This document shows, piece after piece, positions 11,846 through 23,191 of a DNA stretch of 64,000 nucleotides; the first letter of the stretch is position 1; every line of letters begins with the position of its first letter. This stretch comes from Viola odorata (taxonomy: Eukaryota > Streptophyta > Magnoliopsida > Malpighiales > Violaceae). Made by a program: the position numbers and the translations under genes. The stretch is taken from positions 31,731,475 to 31,795,474 of the forward strand of contig OY829545.1 in NCBI GenBank assembly GCA_963691705.1, given 5' to 3'. The notes beneath the pieces were generated by a model. The model was not told the DNA's origin and made no database searches. It saw nothing but the letters and a program-made list of their open reading frames with translations.

Positions 11846-12369
11846 CATGAGTATGGTGGCTTCGATTCCCACACAGTTACATGCATTCATAAAAATAGTA
11901 CAATGTTAGTTTTTATCCATGATAGGATCATGTAGAAATTAATTAGTCATGCATGGCCCAATGATAAAAAGGGGGAACGTCCACTCTAGCATACGAACAA
12001 ACGGTAACCCCGTCCTTCGGTCCCTATAGAAAATAACAATATCCCGACGAAATATGCTAAGATGTAACGTCACCTTTGAGGGCCAATTTACGTGCTAAAA
12101 TATTTTCAAACACCTTTTACTGGTAACCTTTTTAAGGATGTGACTTGGGTGCCTAACACCTTCCTAAGTCCATAATACGACCTCGAACCTTCGTTCTTTG
12201 GTTTAGATCACATGTGCCTTAGTTTTTATTTTTATGCCATGACGCTTAGGTTCCCTAAACCTTAGAAAATATCAGGGTGGCGACTTCATTGCATTATGCG
12301 AAGCATCCATTTATGCTTAGCATCCGTCCCGAACCTTTACTAATTTTCAATGAAAAAGGGGGTGCGACA

Positions 12370-13970
12370 AGAGTTGACTCCAACATTGGGAGTATAAAGA
12401 TAAAGATTCCACCGTTTGAAGGTGGAGACGATCCGGACGCATAAGCGTGGGAGCGAGAGGTTAATTTGATCTTTCTTTGCCACAACTATTCAGAGGATAA
12501 GAAGGTGAAGCTAGCCTCAGTGGAATTCAGTGGTGGGACCAATTGATTAACTCTAGAGATAGGATTGGAGCAGGTCCTTGGGAAGAGATGAAGAACATAA
12601 TGCGAAGGCGGTTTGTTCCTACCTATTTTCATCAAGATCTACACCAACGTTTGCAATCTTTAACACAAGGGAATATGAGTGTTGGGGATTACTTTAATGA
12701 GATGGAGATAGCACTAGCGAAAGCACAAGTGGTTGAAGAACAAGAAGCGACGATGGCACGGTTTATTGGAGGACTTAACCAAGAGATAACCCATGCGTTA
12801 GAGTTGACGCAATATAGAACTCTCGAGGAGATGCTTCACATGGCTATTCGGATTTAAAAACAGAAGAAGTTAAAGCCATCATATGCTAATTTAGGTTCAA
12901 GGATCACTCCATACAAGGAAGCACCTTGGGCAAAGGACAAGGTTGCAAGAGAGCCATCTAGGGTTTTACCTCACACGTATGGCACCAAGGGCGCACCATG
13001 TAGTCATACACCACCGAAGAGTTCTAAAAATAATATTCCTTCATCTAATTCAGTAGCAAAAGTTCCAACAAGGGATATTGTATGTTTCAAGTGTTCCGAT
13101 CAAGGACATAGGCAAACCGAATGTCCTAACAAGGGAATTTTGCTTGTTCGGGAGAATGGAGAGCTAGAATCGAATGATGATAGAGAGATCGAGGAGTCCA
13201 TTGGTGTGAAGGAAGAATATGATTCAGATAAGTCCGAAGAGTGTGACGAAGGTTTGACACTTGTGGTTAGGAGTTCACTTAATACTCAAGCCAAGATCGA
13301 AGTATGTGGAGAAGAACAAAGAGAGAATTTGTTCCATACTAGATGCTTGGTTGATAAGAGAGTTTGTTCGGTGATAATAGACAATGGGAGTTGTACCAAT
13401 TGTGCGAGCACACTATTGGTACATAAGTTGGGTTTGTCGATCAAGAAGCATCCAAAACCTCATTAGTTGCAATGGATGAACAATAGTGGCGAATTGAAGG
13501 TGACGAAGCAAGTGTTGATCACATTCTCAATTGGGAAATTCCAAGACGAAGTGCTATGTGATGTCGTCCCTATAAATTCAAGTCATCTTTAACTTGGACG
13601 ACCATGGCAATTCGATAGGAGTGCCGAACATGAAGGAAGGAGAAATCGCTACAAGTTGATCAAGGATGGGAAGTGATTTACCCTAGTGCCTTTAAAAAAA
13701 GAGGGGATCTTCAAGGATAAAAAGCAACTCATTGAGTCTTATGCTGAATTTGAGAGAGAGAGAGAGAAAAAAAAAGAAAAAGAGAGTGTTCAAATTAAAA
13801 ACAGCTCCTATGAAAAAATTGAGCATAGGAAGAGCGCTTGTGAGGAAAAAAACACGCATGCGAGAGAAAAATACTTGCATGACAAAAGAGAGCATCCCAA
13901 GAGTAGCGTTGATACAAAAGGAGAGATGTGTGATAACGCTAAAGAGAAGAAAGTGAGGAACGCATTGGAC
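12370..13970 (+). pseudogene. gag: Gag-protease remnant of a chromovirus-like Ty3/gypsy element
   Basis: The conceptual translation shows a Gag core ('KIPPFEGGDDPDA', 'MSVGDYFNEMEIALAKAQ'), then a CCHC zinc knuckle (C-F-K-C-S-D-Q-G-H-R-Q-T-E-C, 13082-13123) that binds RNA, then a retropepsin-like stretch 'VIIDNGSCTN' (about 13371-13400), in which the residue after the catalytic Asp is Asn. Downstream is a charged Lys/Glu-rich linker (13690-13960). Stops and frameshifts break it near 12440, 12540, 12856, 13464 and 13590. The left end at 12370 is the insertion point of the Tat element. The right end abuts Athila B sequence at about 13970, where the Lys-rich frame runs into antisense sequence of B. 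RT, RNase H and integrase are absent. Confidence 0.65.
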
Positions 13971-14084
13971 ATGCAAAAATTCTGTTTTGGCGCGAGCCAT
14001 CAAAACCCTAGATTTTGGCCTTTGTGCTTTGATTTCACTAACCCTAAACCGTTTACTTTCTCTCCTACTCTTGCTTTTCCTCAT
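13970..14084 (-). pseudogene. Start of the third ORF of Athila B, truncated
   Basis: Minus-strand sequence downstream of the integrase (through a spacer with the Athila-typical 'GGGAGGCAACCCATG' at about 14208) opens a basic N-terminal frame with Met-Arg-Lys-Ser and 'MARAKTEF', placed like the ORF3 of element A. It is cut after about 40 codons at the junction with the plus-strand gag-protease remnant. Confidence 0.45.
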
Positions 14085-14189
14085 GTGTCAAGTCCAATTT
14101 CAACTTCTTTCTCCACCTGCTCCTGCAAAAGAAAATCAAATAAATTAACGATTAGATCTCTTCTATTTTTATTGAAAGAAAATTAAATA

Positions 14190-15395
14190 ACTAAAATGAA
14201 ATAGCACATGGGTTGCCTCCCATGAAGCGTCCCTTTTTACTATCTTGGACTAGACATGAATTTCCATTAATCTTCTGAAATCGGTGGACTTGGACTTGTT
14301 CCACCGTGTAACTCTTGAAACCTTCATGGAAAGGCTTCAACGTCTGACCATTCACCTTGAAAGTTGTCCCTGTTTTCAAGTCTTAGATATCTACAACACC
14401 ATAAGGATAAATATTAGCAACAACATATGGACCAATCCATCCATATTTCAATTTTCCTGAAAAAATTCTAAATCTAGAATTAAATAAAAGTTCTTTCTGG
14501 CCCACATAATTTTTTTTATCCTTAATCAAGCTATCATGATATTTTTAATTTTTCTCTTTTATCAATTCAGAGTTTTCATATGCGTCTCTACGCAATTCTT
14601 CCAACTCTTGTAGTTGGAGTTTTCTCGCTGCTCTATCTCTGCTCAATTCGAGATTACATTGTTTGATTGCCCAGAATGATCGATATGCCAACTCTATAGG
14701 GAAGTGACATGATTTCCCGTACACAAGGTTGTAGGAGGTAGTGCCAATTGGGGTTTTGAACTCGGTTCTGTATGCCCACAAAGCGTCATCAAGTCGTTGG
14801 CTCCAATCCTTCCTACTCGGGTTCACTATCTTGGTAAGGATAGCTTTTACCTCCCGATTGGAAATTTCAGCCTGCCTATTGGTCTGGGGGTGATAGGTTG
14901 TTGATACTCGGTGATTGACCCGATATTTGTTGAGTAGTGCCGTAACCACCTTGTTGCAGAAGTGGGTACCTCTATCGCTAATTATCAATTTGGGAACGCC
15001 AAACCTTTTTAAGATGTGAGATTTTAGAAATGATACAACAGTCTTGGAATCATCGGCCGCAGTAGCTTTGGCCTCCACCCATTTCGATAGATAATCAACT
15101 GCAAGGATTATGTACTGTTTCCCCAGACCTGGGGAAAGGACCCATGAAGTCTATCCCCTAGACATCAAATATTCGTATGCAAATATTGGGTTCATTGGCA
15201 TCTAATTTCTAGAAGAAATATTACCAACTTTTTGACAATTAGGGCAATTCATACAAAATAAATGACAGTCTTTAAACAAAGTAGGCCAATAGAAACCAGA
15301 TTCAAGTATTTTAAGGGTTGTTCTTTTTGGTCCAAAGTGACCTCCACATGCTTCAGAATGGCAAAGAGTAAAATAGACTCAATCTCATCATGTAG
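14190..15395 (-). pseudogene. pol: Athila B integrase, 3' end of pol
   Basis: Read on the minus strand this encodes an Athila-type integrase. The zinc-binding part ('GGHFGPKRTTLKILESGFYW', then C-x2-C in 'CMNCPNCQK') lies at 15250-15370. The catalytic core has 'IISDRGTHFCNK' (second Asp) and 'RQAEISNREVK' (catalytic Glu) at 14850-15010, and the C-terminal part continues to 14190 ('TTFKVNGQTLKPFHEGF'). The longest open stretch is 14545-15078; stops and shifts break the rest at about 15090-15240 and 14380-14545. The 5' part of the same pol continues at 27964-28391 on the other side of element A. Confidence 0.8.
15121..15134. other. Palindromic B motif, copy in integrase region
   Basis: CCCCAGACCTGGGG is a near-perfect palindrome. 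It matches copies at 28774, 29761, 30778, 31482 and 32180 in the same element. Confidence 0.6.
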
Positions 15396-15400
15396 GACAC

Positions 15401-16939
15401 TGATTGCATTGCATTTCATCATATTTTATTGTCCATTTACTAGTTTATTTGGACAGTAAACCTACTGAATTACCTTCGATTTCCCCTTTTCTTTGCAGTT
15501 CTGGTCTGTTGGCAGAACATTAAAGTTTCTGATTTGGATAGCTGAAGCTGATTTTCCTAGTCTTGCCTAGACTTCGGCCAAGACACATTCGCATCTCAAG
15601 CAGCACACCAGTCAGATCGTCTTGGCCTAGACTTCGGCCAAGACTCTTTTCGCGATACAAGACAGTTGAGAAGTAGCGTTGGCACCCCTTTTGGGCTTCG
15701 CTTCGCGTGGGCCTTGGCTGCTGGCAGGCCGCTTCTATTCGCAAATCTAAAGGGATCTGAAGCCTATCTTATGAAGAATCCTAAGGGATCTCCCTCTTTT
15801 GTATTTGCGATCTTATTTCCAATTTCAAACAATTTATTGTTACAATATTTTTAGAGATTTTCTAGGAAGTTTAGTTGAAGTGGGACAGAGGAGTTTTAGG
15901 GCTATTTAGCCAAACATTATTCCTCCTCTATCCGGGATCGGATTTCGGCCTTCTTCTTCTCTTTTCTTCTTCTTCGACATTGTTAAACCTTGCTCCGGAT
16001 TTTATTTAAAATCTCAGATTTATTATTTATGCAAAAATATATATTGTCTTTTTAATTATGAGTATGATTAGCTAAGCACCTATTCTTGGTAAGGGTTGAT
16101 GAGCTGAAGTTCTTATGCATTCGTGAGATTAAACTGTGCGTTATAATCTTTTTACTTGTATTTATTTATTTCTTAAGCTTAATTCATCGCTTACTCACTA
16201 GAGACAAGGTTTGATCATCCTTGCACTCTAGTAGAGAAGAGTTGTAGCCGGTCTAGACGGAAAGGGAGCACCCGTCGGCTAGACAAAGTAGGCAACTAGT
16301 CTCGACCTAGACTAGAAGAAATAAGCAATCTAGGTCAAGACCAGATTGACAACCTAGGATCTCCATAGGGAGATACCTTGGCCTAGGTACTGTCTTCCCC
16401 TATACCATTGAGGAAGCGAACAACCATTCAAGACAGCAGTCAAACGGATAAACCCTTTAACCAGCAAGGTGTCCCTTGGCTAGGATTATCAGGAAAGGGA
16501 GCACCCGCCAGGTAATTTGTAGAGGAGGGAAGACAGGAGTGCACAGGAGCACCTCCACTCTATAGTAGTACTATAAGCAAAGAGATGAATATATTTGATT
16601 CCATGATCGAAGCATAAGAACAAAGCTCTCACATCGCCCTTACCTGGAATTTCCTTTTATCGGATTTACGACAATCTTGACCCCAGTCTTGACCAAGACT
16701 TTGGCCAATACTATTTTAAACTGCTTTCACTTCTTTCCGTTTTATCTTCAGTTTCAGATTCCACCCAATCAAAACTCAGTGACGAGGAAGTCAACCCAAG
16801 AATTACAATTCCTAGAGGTCTCTGTGGACGATCCTCTTACCATCATCTACAAACTCTTGTAGACAGTGATAAGTTGTATTTCTACCCCCAATTCCATACC
16901 TATTTCACTATTATATTTGACGTGTTCGACGCGCGATCA
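15401..16939 (+). repeat. 5' LTR of Athila A
   Basis: It starts TGATTGCATTGCATTTCATC and ends CGACGCGCGATCA. It matches 26419-27958 almost base for base. Two copies of the A motif are near its start (15561 and 15619). Confidence 0.95.
15561..15644. repeat. Two copies of the A palindromic motif in the 5' LTR
   Basis: At 15561-15584 (one base shorter) and 15619-15644 the arms GTCTTGGCC and GGCCAAGAC enclose 'TAGACTTC'. The equivalent copies in the 3' LTR are at 26578-26603 and 26638-26663. Confidence 0.85.
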
Positions 16940-16944
16940 AATTT

Positions 16945-16962
16945 TGGCGTCGTTGGCGGGGA
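16945..16962 (+). promoter_or_regulatory. Primer binding site of Athila A
   Basis: TGGCGTCGTTGGCGGGGA lies five bases after the 5' LTR. It is a variant of the Athila TGGCGCC-type site, which is complementary to the 3' end of tRNA-Asp. Confidence 0.75.
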
Positions 16963-17012
16963 CCTCTAACGGTATTTGTAGTTTTTGTTTTATTTTTATT
17001 TTATGACAGTTG

Positions 17013-18622
17013 ATGACCAGGTCCTCAAGTAGAGAACAAGATTTGTTACCTTGCAATCCCAATCTCACCCCGGACCGAAGCACAACTTAGGAGGCAAGCT
17101 CGACTAAGAGTAGCCCAAGAGGAAAGAGGATCAGAAGCCTTTAGTTCCGAAACAGATCGCAGTCTTAACCACGATCTTGGCCTAGATTCAGACCAAGACG
17201 AACTCTTTGATCTAGACATGGCAGAAAATCAGCAAGAACCCACAATGAGGGAGCTGAACAAATCAGCAGAGCAGGAAACCTTTTCCTGCATCGCTTTGCC
17301 GCCAGTGGCAAATGATTGGTCGATCAAGACCAACATGGTGGCCAACCTTCCTAGGTTTTACGGTCATACAAACAAGAACCCATTCAAACACTTGAGGAAT
17401 TTACACGTCCAGTGTGATATGATGAAGCCAGCAGGTGTGAGCATGGAGAGAGCGAAGCTAAAAGCCTATGGAGAATTGGTTCTACAGCCTACCTCACAAC
17501 ACGGTCAACACATGGGCCGAGATGTCCACCCTATTCCTCAATAAATACTGGAATGCAACAAAAGCAGGGTCGGCTAGAAAAAATATGGCTGCCATCCAGT
17601 AAAGGAACAATGAGGGACTGAGCGAATATCACCAACGGTTCAAGGAATTGCAAGAAGTTTGTCCTACACATGGAGTTGCGGATCAGACCATGATCTAATA
17701 TTTCTATGATGGAATGCTCCTACCTACAAAAGAGAAGGTTGATTCGGCAGCGGGTGGAGCATTGCAGGACTTGACTGTGATGAAAGCCAAGCTTCTACTT
17801 CAGACCATGGCAGACAACTGCCAAAATAATACTTCTTCTGAAAGAAATTCTACCCCTTCTAGTCTTTGTTCTATATATGTTGAACAAAAATTGGCTGAAC
17901 TAACTGACATGGTAAAGAATATTTCTGTCAATATTTCAGGTGCAATGACCACAGGAAATCCTAGCCAAGAGCAGGTAGCCTCTGTTTGTGGAATCTGCCA
18001 GCAGCAGGATCATCAAACAAACAATTGCTACATGGTGCAACACCCCCCTGATGAAGTAACACAAGTAAATGCAGTCTATGGTCAAAACCAAGGAAGTATG
18101 CAAAACTTCCCACAAGGGAGTAATCAGTACTCATGGAGAGCACACCCAAACTTTAGGTGGAGAGATCCAATCCCTCCAAACCAGAACCCAAACCAGAATG
18201 CACCTCAGCAGCAACAACAACCTAACTTCCAAAACTTCATCCCCCGTCCTACACACCTTAATCCTGGCCAACCTCCTAGTCAAGCCGCTGTACCTCAACT
18301 GCCACCAGCAACTCAGCCTTTGCAACTTATTGGGCCATCTATGGAGGATACCATCAAAAATTTGATGGAAATGCAGAAGAACCTGATGCAATCAACTCAA
18401 TCTACCTTGGCTGAAATGCAAAAGCAGATTAATCAGATGGCGAATCAAGGGAAATTGCCTTCCACAACCGTAGATAATCCGAAACACAATGTTAGTGCCA
18501 TTAGTTTGAGGAGTGGAGCTGTGCTACCAGAGAGGGAAGGAGCAAAAACAGACGAGGAGTTGCAAAAAATCCAGTCGGAAGGCCTGGATGAAGATGAGGA
18601 AGAGGAAGCGAAGCAGAAGTAG
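17013..18622 (+). pseudogene. gag: Athila A gag, broken
   Basis: The gag-type product starts at ATG 17013. It shows the Athila Gag core around 17280-17800 ('NLPRFYGHTNKNPFKHLRNL', 'YHQRFKELQEVCPTHGVADQ'), a CCHC knuckle C-G-I-C-Q-Q-Q-D-H-Q-T-N-N-C near 17990-18031, and a Gln/Pro/Asn-rich tail. It ends in 'VDNPKHNVSAISLRSG' and an acidic stretch. Frameshifts near 17085 and 17480 and stops near 17599 and 17697 split it; open pieces are 17218-17544 and 17714-18622. The last piece ends in a stop at 18620 while pol continues in another frame. Athila gag and pol are usually one frame, so this is probably another shift. Segment B 29589-30732 is the homologue in the host element. Confidence 0.85.
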
Positions 18623-18624
18623 TC

Positions 18625-21600
18625 TTGACCAAGACACGGGTCAATACTGAAGTGATCGCAGGACCAGAAAAAGCAGAACCTGTCTTGGCCAAGCCTCAGG
18701 CCAAGACTGACCAGAAGGAAGAAATTATAGAAATTCCTCCACCATTCCCTCCTAGATCTTCGAAGGAGAAGAGGGAAGATGAAAAGAGAGACTTTATGGC
18801 AGTTTTCGGAAAAATAGCTGTGAATATTCCTATGTTGGACTTAATTGCAAAAGTCCCCTCTTATGCTAAATTTCTTAAGGAACTGTGCACCAATAAAAAG
18901 AAGATTGCAGGTGTAGAGAGGGTGAATTTAGCACACAATGTCTCGGCAGTACAACAACTTCCAGAGAAGTGTAAGGACCAAGGGACCTTCACAATCCCGT
19001 GCCAAATAGGGAACAAAATCATTGAAAAAGCCCTTTGTGACTTAGGGGCTGGAATCAATGTGATGTCCCTAAGTGAGTTTGAGACCTTGAAGATAGGGAC
19101 AATGAAGGAGATCGACTTGGTAATTCAGCTGGCCGATCGAACTATCATCAGACCAAAAGGAGTGGTGACTGGCGTCTTGGTAATGGTAAATGATTTTATT
19201 TATCCAGTGGATTTTTATATAGTTGAAATGAATGTTCAACTTCCCTCTTGTACCACTGATATTTTATTGGGAAGACCATTCCTAAGGACGTCTAAAGCAA
19301 AAATTGATTGCTATGAGGGAAGCATAATTCTAGAATTTTGTGGAAGGACAATTAAATTCAGCATTACTGAGGCTTTAAAACATCCTAATGATTTACATTG
19401 TGTTAATTTTCTTGATGTTTTAGATCTGATTACTGAAGAAATCGCTGACATTTATATTAACGACCCCCTTGAGTATGTTTTAAGCAGGGGAATTTCCACT
19501 CAAACACTGGAAGAATTAGAAGAAAGGACTGGAGATCAGAAGGAACTCCAAGAAATTGTGGACAGTTTGGCCGATCAGGAAGATACGAATTTGATCTTGG
19601 CCTCGAGCTTGGCCAAGACGTCAGCCAAGACTGCCAACAAAAGAAGGAAAATAGTTAGTTGTCAATATGTGCAGCCATCGGTTCCTAAATTTCTGCCTTC
19701 TATTGTGCAGGCACCACTGTTGGAACTAAAAGCTCTGCCTGACCATTTGAAGTACACCTATCTATGCCTAGACAACACCCTACCCGTTATAATTTCAGCC
19801 AAATTAACGGAAGATGAAGAAGAAAAATTGGTGGCAGTCTTGAAGATGTACAAAGAAGCCATTGGCTGGACCATGGCAGACATCAAAGGGATATCGGCCA
19901 ACATATGTACCCACAAAATACATGTGGAAGAGGATAAGAAACCTATTCGGCAACCCCAGAGGAGATTAAACCCTCCGATGATGGAAGTAGTTAAAAAAGA
20001 AATAATTAAGTTGCTTGATTCGGGTGTAATCTATCCTATTTCAGATAGTAATTGGGTGTCCCCTGTGCAGGTAGTCCCAAAGAAAATAGGGATTACAGTC
20101 ATCGAAGGAGAAGATGGAACCCAAAGGACAACAAGGATCCAAAACGGATGGAGGATATGCATCGACTACTGAAGACTGAATCAACTCACTCGGAAGGATC
20201 ATTTCCCATTACCGTTTATCGACCAAATGGTAGAGAGACTCACTGGGAAGTCTCACTACTGTTTCTTGGACGGATACTCGGGGTTTCACCAAATCCCCGT
20301 TGCACCCGAAGACCAAGAAAAGACGACGTTCACTTGTCCATTTGGAACGTTCGCCTACAAACGCATGCCATTTGGGCTGTGTAATGCGCCTGTCACCTTT
20401 CAAAGGTGCATGGTAAGTATATTTTCTGAATATGTAGAGAAGAGCATCGAGGTGTTCATGGATGATTTTACCGTTTACGGTAACAATTTCGAACAATGTC
20501 TACACAATTTAGAAAATATTTTAAAGAGATGTGTTGATACTTGTCTAGTCCTAAACTTTGAAAAATGCCATTTTATGGTAGACCAAGGAATTGTCCTTGG
20601 CCATGTGATTTCAAAGAAAGGCATTGAAGTAGATCAAGCGAAAATTGACATTATTAAGAACTTGCCTTACCCCTCATGCTTGCGTGAGCTTAGAAGCTTT
20701 CTTGGACATGCAGGTTTCTATCGCAGGTTCATAAAAGACTTCTCAAAGGTAGCTGAACCGATGTGCAAGTTGCTTCAAAAGGAGGTAGGGTTCGACTTCA
20801 ATAAGGCATGCCAAAAGTCATTCGATGAGTTGAAAGAGCGACTGACCTCAGCTCCGATCATTCAAGCACCGGACTGGAGCTTGCCATTCGAGCTGATGTG
20901 TGACGCAAGTGACGCTGTTGTGGGATCCGTTCTTGGGCAAAAGAAAGGGAAAGATCCACATGTGATCTATTATGCATCAAAAATGCTAGATGATGCCCAA
21001 CGAAATTATACCACTACTGAAAAAGAACTTTTTGCAATAGTTTTTACCTTGGAGAAATTTAGATCTTATTTATTGGGCACAAAAATTGTTGTATTTTCAG
21101 ACCATGCGGCATTAAAATACCTCTTGGTCAAGCATGAGGCTAAGCCTAGACTAATCCGATGGATTCTTCTCTTGCAGGAACACAATCTGGAAATTAAGGA
21201 CAAAAGTGGCAGGGAAAACCTTGTGGCAGACCACCTGAGCTGCTGCCTAGCAGAAGGAGATCTGGAGCCAGTAAGAGCAGAATTTCCTGATGAAAAACTC
21301 TTTTCAATCTCACTGTCTAGCCCGGAGTCTAAGCCAAGACCTCCGCCAAGCCCTCGACCATGGTATGCTGAAATTGCGAACTACCTTGCAACAGGTAAAC
21401 ACTATGGAGATATGACTACCTATGAGAGGGTAAAGGTCAAACATGACAGTAAGTATTATGTCTAGGATGACCCTTATTTATGGAAAATAGGTACTGATCA
21501 ATTATTAAGGAGGTGTGTCCCTCAAAATGAGACTTTATCTATTTTGACTTTTTGCCATTCTCAAGCGTGTGGAGGCCATTTTGGAGCTAGAAGAACAGCT

Positions 21601-22653
21601 CTAAAAGTCTTAGAGGCCGGTTTTTATTGGCCTAATATTTTTCAGGTCAATTACTTATTTTGTAAAACATGTCCTGCTTGTCAAAAAGTAGGGAATATTA
21701 GTTCCCGAAATGAAATGCCTATGAACTTTATTCTTTCTTGTGAAATTTTTGATTTATGGGGCATAGATTTTATGGGACCCTTCCCTACTTCTTTTGGAAA
21801 TAGATATATTCTCTTGGCTGTAGATTATGTATCTAAATGGATAGAGGCAAAAGCCACAAAGAATGATGATGCTAGAACTGTTATTTCCTTCATTAAATCT
21901 AACATCTTGAACAGATTTGGAATTCCTCGTGGGATCATTAGTGATCGAGGAACACACTTCTGCAACAAGATTTTGTCTTCCCTTTTCAGGAAATATGGCA
22001 TCACACATAGGGTATCAACAACCTATCATCCTCAATCGAACGGTCATGCTAAAGTTTCGAATAGAGAGGTGAAATCTGTCTTGGCCAAGACAGTAGGCCT
22101 AGACAGACGCGATTGGAGCCAGCGGTTAGATGACGCGTTGTGGGCCTGCAGAATGGCCTACAAAGGTCCAATTGGGATGACTCCTTACAAGTTAGTCTAT
22201 GGTAAGGCGTGCCACTTACCAGTGGGGTTGGAACACAAGGCGTATTGGGCCATACGAAAGTGCAATTTGAGTTATGACCAAGCTGGACAAGAGAGAAAGT
22301 TACAACTCCACGAGCTAGAGGAGTTGCGAGACCAAGCCTATGACAATCAGCTGATTGTCAAGATCAGAATGAAAGCTTACCATGACAAGAGAATTGTTGG
22401 GAAACCTCTCCACACAGGGGAGAAGGTCCTCCTTTATAATTCCCGTTTTAAATTATTTCCTGGAAAACTAAAAACAAAATGGGAAGGCCCTTTTGTTATT
22501 ACTAATATTTACCCACATGGTGCAGTAGATATTAGAAATGAGAAAACAGGTGCCGAACTCAAAGTGAATGGGCAAAGATTGAAGCCATTCTTTGAAAGTT
22601 TCCAGGAAGGGAAAATTTCTGAAAAGGTGGGCATGCCACCAGAAAACAAATGA
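18625..22653 (+). pseudogene. pol: Athila A pol: protease, RT, RNase H, integrase
   Basis: One frame runs through the whole region with two in-frame stops, at 20170-20172 inside RT and at 21463-21465 between RNase H and integrase. The protease has the Athila-type 'CDLGAGIN' (~19040) and 'DILLGRPFL'. RT has 'YKRMPFGLCNAPVTFQR' and the catalytic 'VFMDDF' (~20455). RNase H has 'MCDASDAVVGSVL', 'TTEKELFAIV' and 'FSDHAALKYL'. Integrase has a zinc-binding part with 'CKTCPACQK', then 'GIDFMGPF' (first Asp) and 'IISDRGTHFC' (second Asp). The place of the third catalytic residue reads 'NGHAKVSNREVK' (~22045), with Lys where Glu is expected; element B has Glu here. No frameshift is seen in 4 kb, so decay is recent. 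Confidence 0.9.
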
Positions 22654-22798
22654 AGAAAATTCAGAGTCAAGCCTAGGACTTAAAATAAGGGCTCTACAAG
22701 GGAGGCAACCCTTGTTTCTTTTATTTTTAGAACATATCTATTTTTATTTTATTTTTGTCACATTTGATTTCGCTGGGTTGTTTTTAATTTTGTGCAGG

Positions 22799-22818
22799 AA
22801 ATTAAGTGTGGGGAAATT
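22799..22818 (+). promoter_or_regulatory. Internal polypurine-tract-like site of Athila A
   Basis: The block AAATTAAGTGTGGGGAAATT between pol and the third ORF closely repeats the 3' polypurine tract at 26402-26418 (TTTAAGTGTGGGGAATT). An A-motif copy follows directly (22829-22860). It could be a second plus-strand priming site. Confidence 0.5.
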
Positions 22819-23191
22819 GAAGCAGGTTAGCCAAGATCTAGGCCAAGCCTTGGGGCAAGACTCTTTTGAGCGGAGCCGCTCTCTTGAGAGTTAGTGGGAC
22901 ACGTGTCAGCGCCGTCTTTTAAAGCCTTTATTTGCTTTTTGAACGGACAAATTCAAAATCAATTTAAAGGAATTAATTGCAGCGTGGGAAAATAAAACTA
23001 CCACCTCTGCATATTCCTTCTCCCACTCTAACACGATCTCCCCACGAACCAACAAAAATTCGCCCCCTCACCTGAGCTAAAAAGCAACAGTCCCTTCTCC
23101 TTTTTCTTTCCCAAATCGCACGAGCTTTCCAGTAAAACCCAAACTCCAAAACCTAAACCCACCATTATCTCTTCTTTCTTCTCTCGCAACC

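Larger units (their letters stand above)
1..12369 (+). mobile_element. Non-autonomous Tat-lineage LTR retrotransposon, gag only (partial)
   Basis: This is the right-hand part of a large Ty3/gypsy element; its 5' LTR lies left of the window. In order it shows a 5' leader (interrupted by a reversed solo LTR), a degenerate Tat-type gag, about 3 kb without any pol similarity, two tandem arrays, a polypurine tract and a 3' LTR starting TG at 8350 and ending CA at 12369. Protease, reverse transcriptase, RNase H and integrase are all missing, which fits the described TR-GAG class of gag-only elements that depend on enzymes from relatives. The element ends inside the gag region of another retroelement, so it inserted there. 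The 5 bases after the LTR are agagt; the matching left copy is outside the window. Confidence 0.75.
8350..12369 (+). repeat. 3' LTR of the Tat element
   Basis: This 4020-bp LTR starts TGTTGCTACCCGAATTTTGA and ends GGGGGTGCGACA. It holds a TATA box at 9234, a 50-bp tandem array at 9995-10350, and an inserted hAT-type element at 10732-11845. Without that insertion the LTR would be about 2.9 kb. Its last ~250 bases match the first 300 bases of the window in reverse orientation, which belong to the solo LTR. Confidence 0.85.

Noticed and set aside
46..12369. Inverted LTRs read as the two ends of a single element with gag between them
   Set aside because: The 46-3439 unit has its own perfect 5-bp duplication and is diverged from the 8350-12369 LTR, so it is a separate solo LTR.
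13686..14186. 166-codon frame that seems to be one protein
   Set aside because: It crosses the join at about 13970 between the chromovirus-like remnant (plus) and antisense sequence of Athila B. The last ~70 codons are antisense noise.
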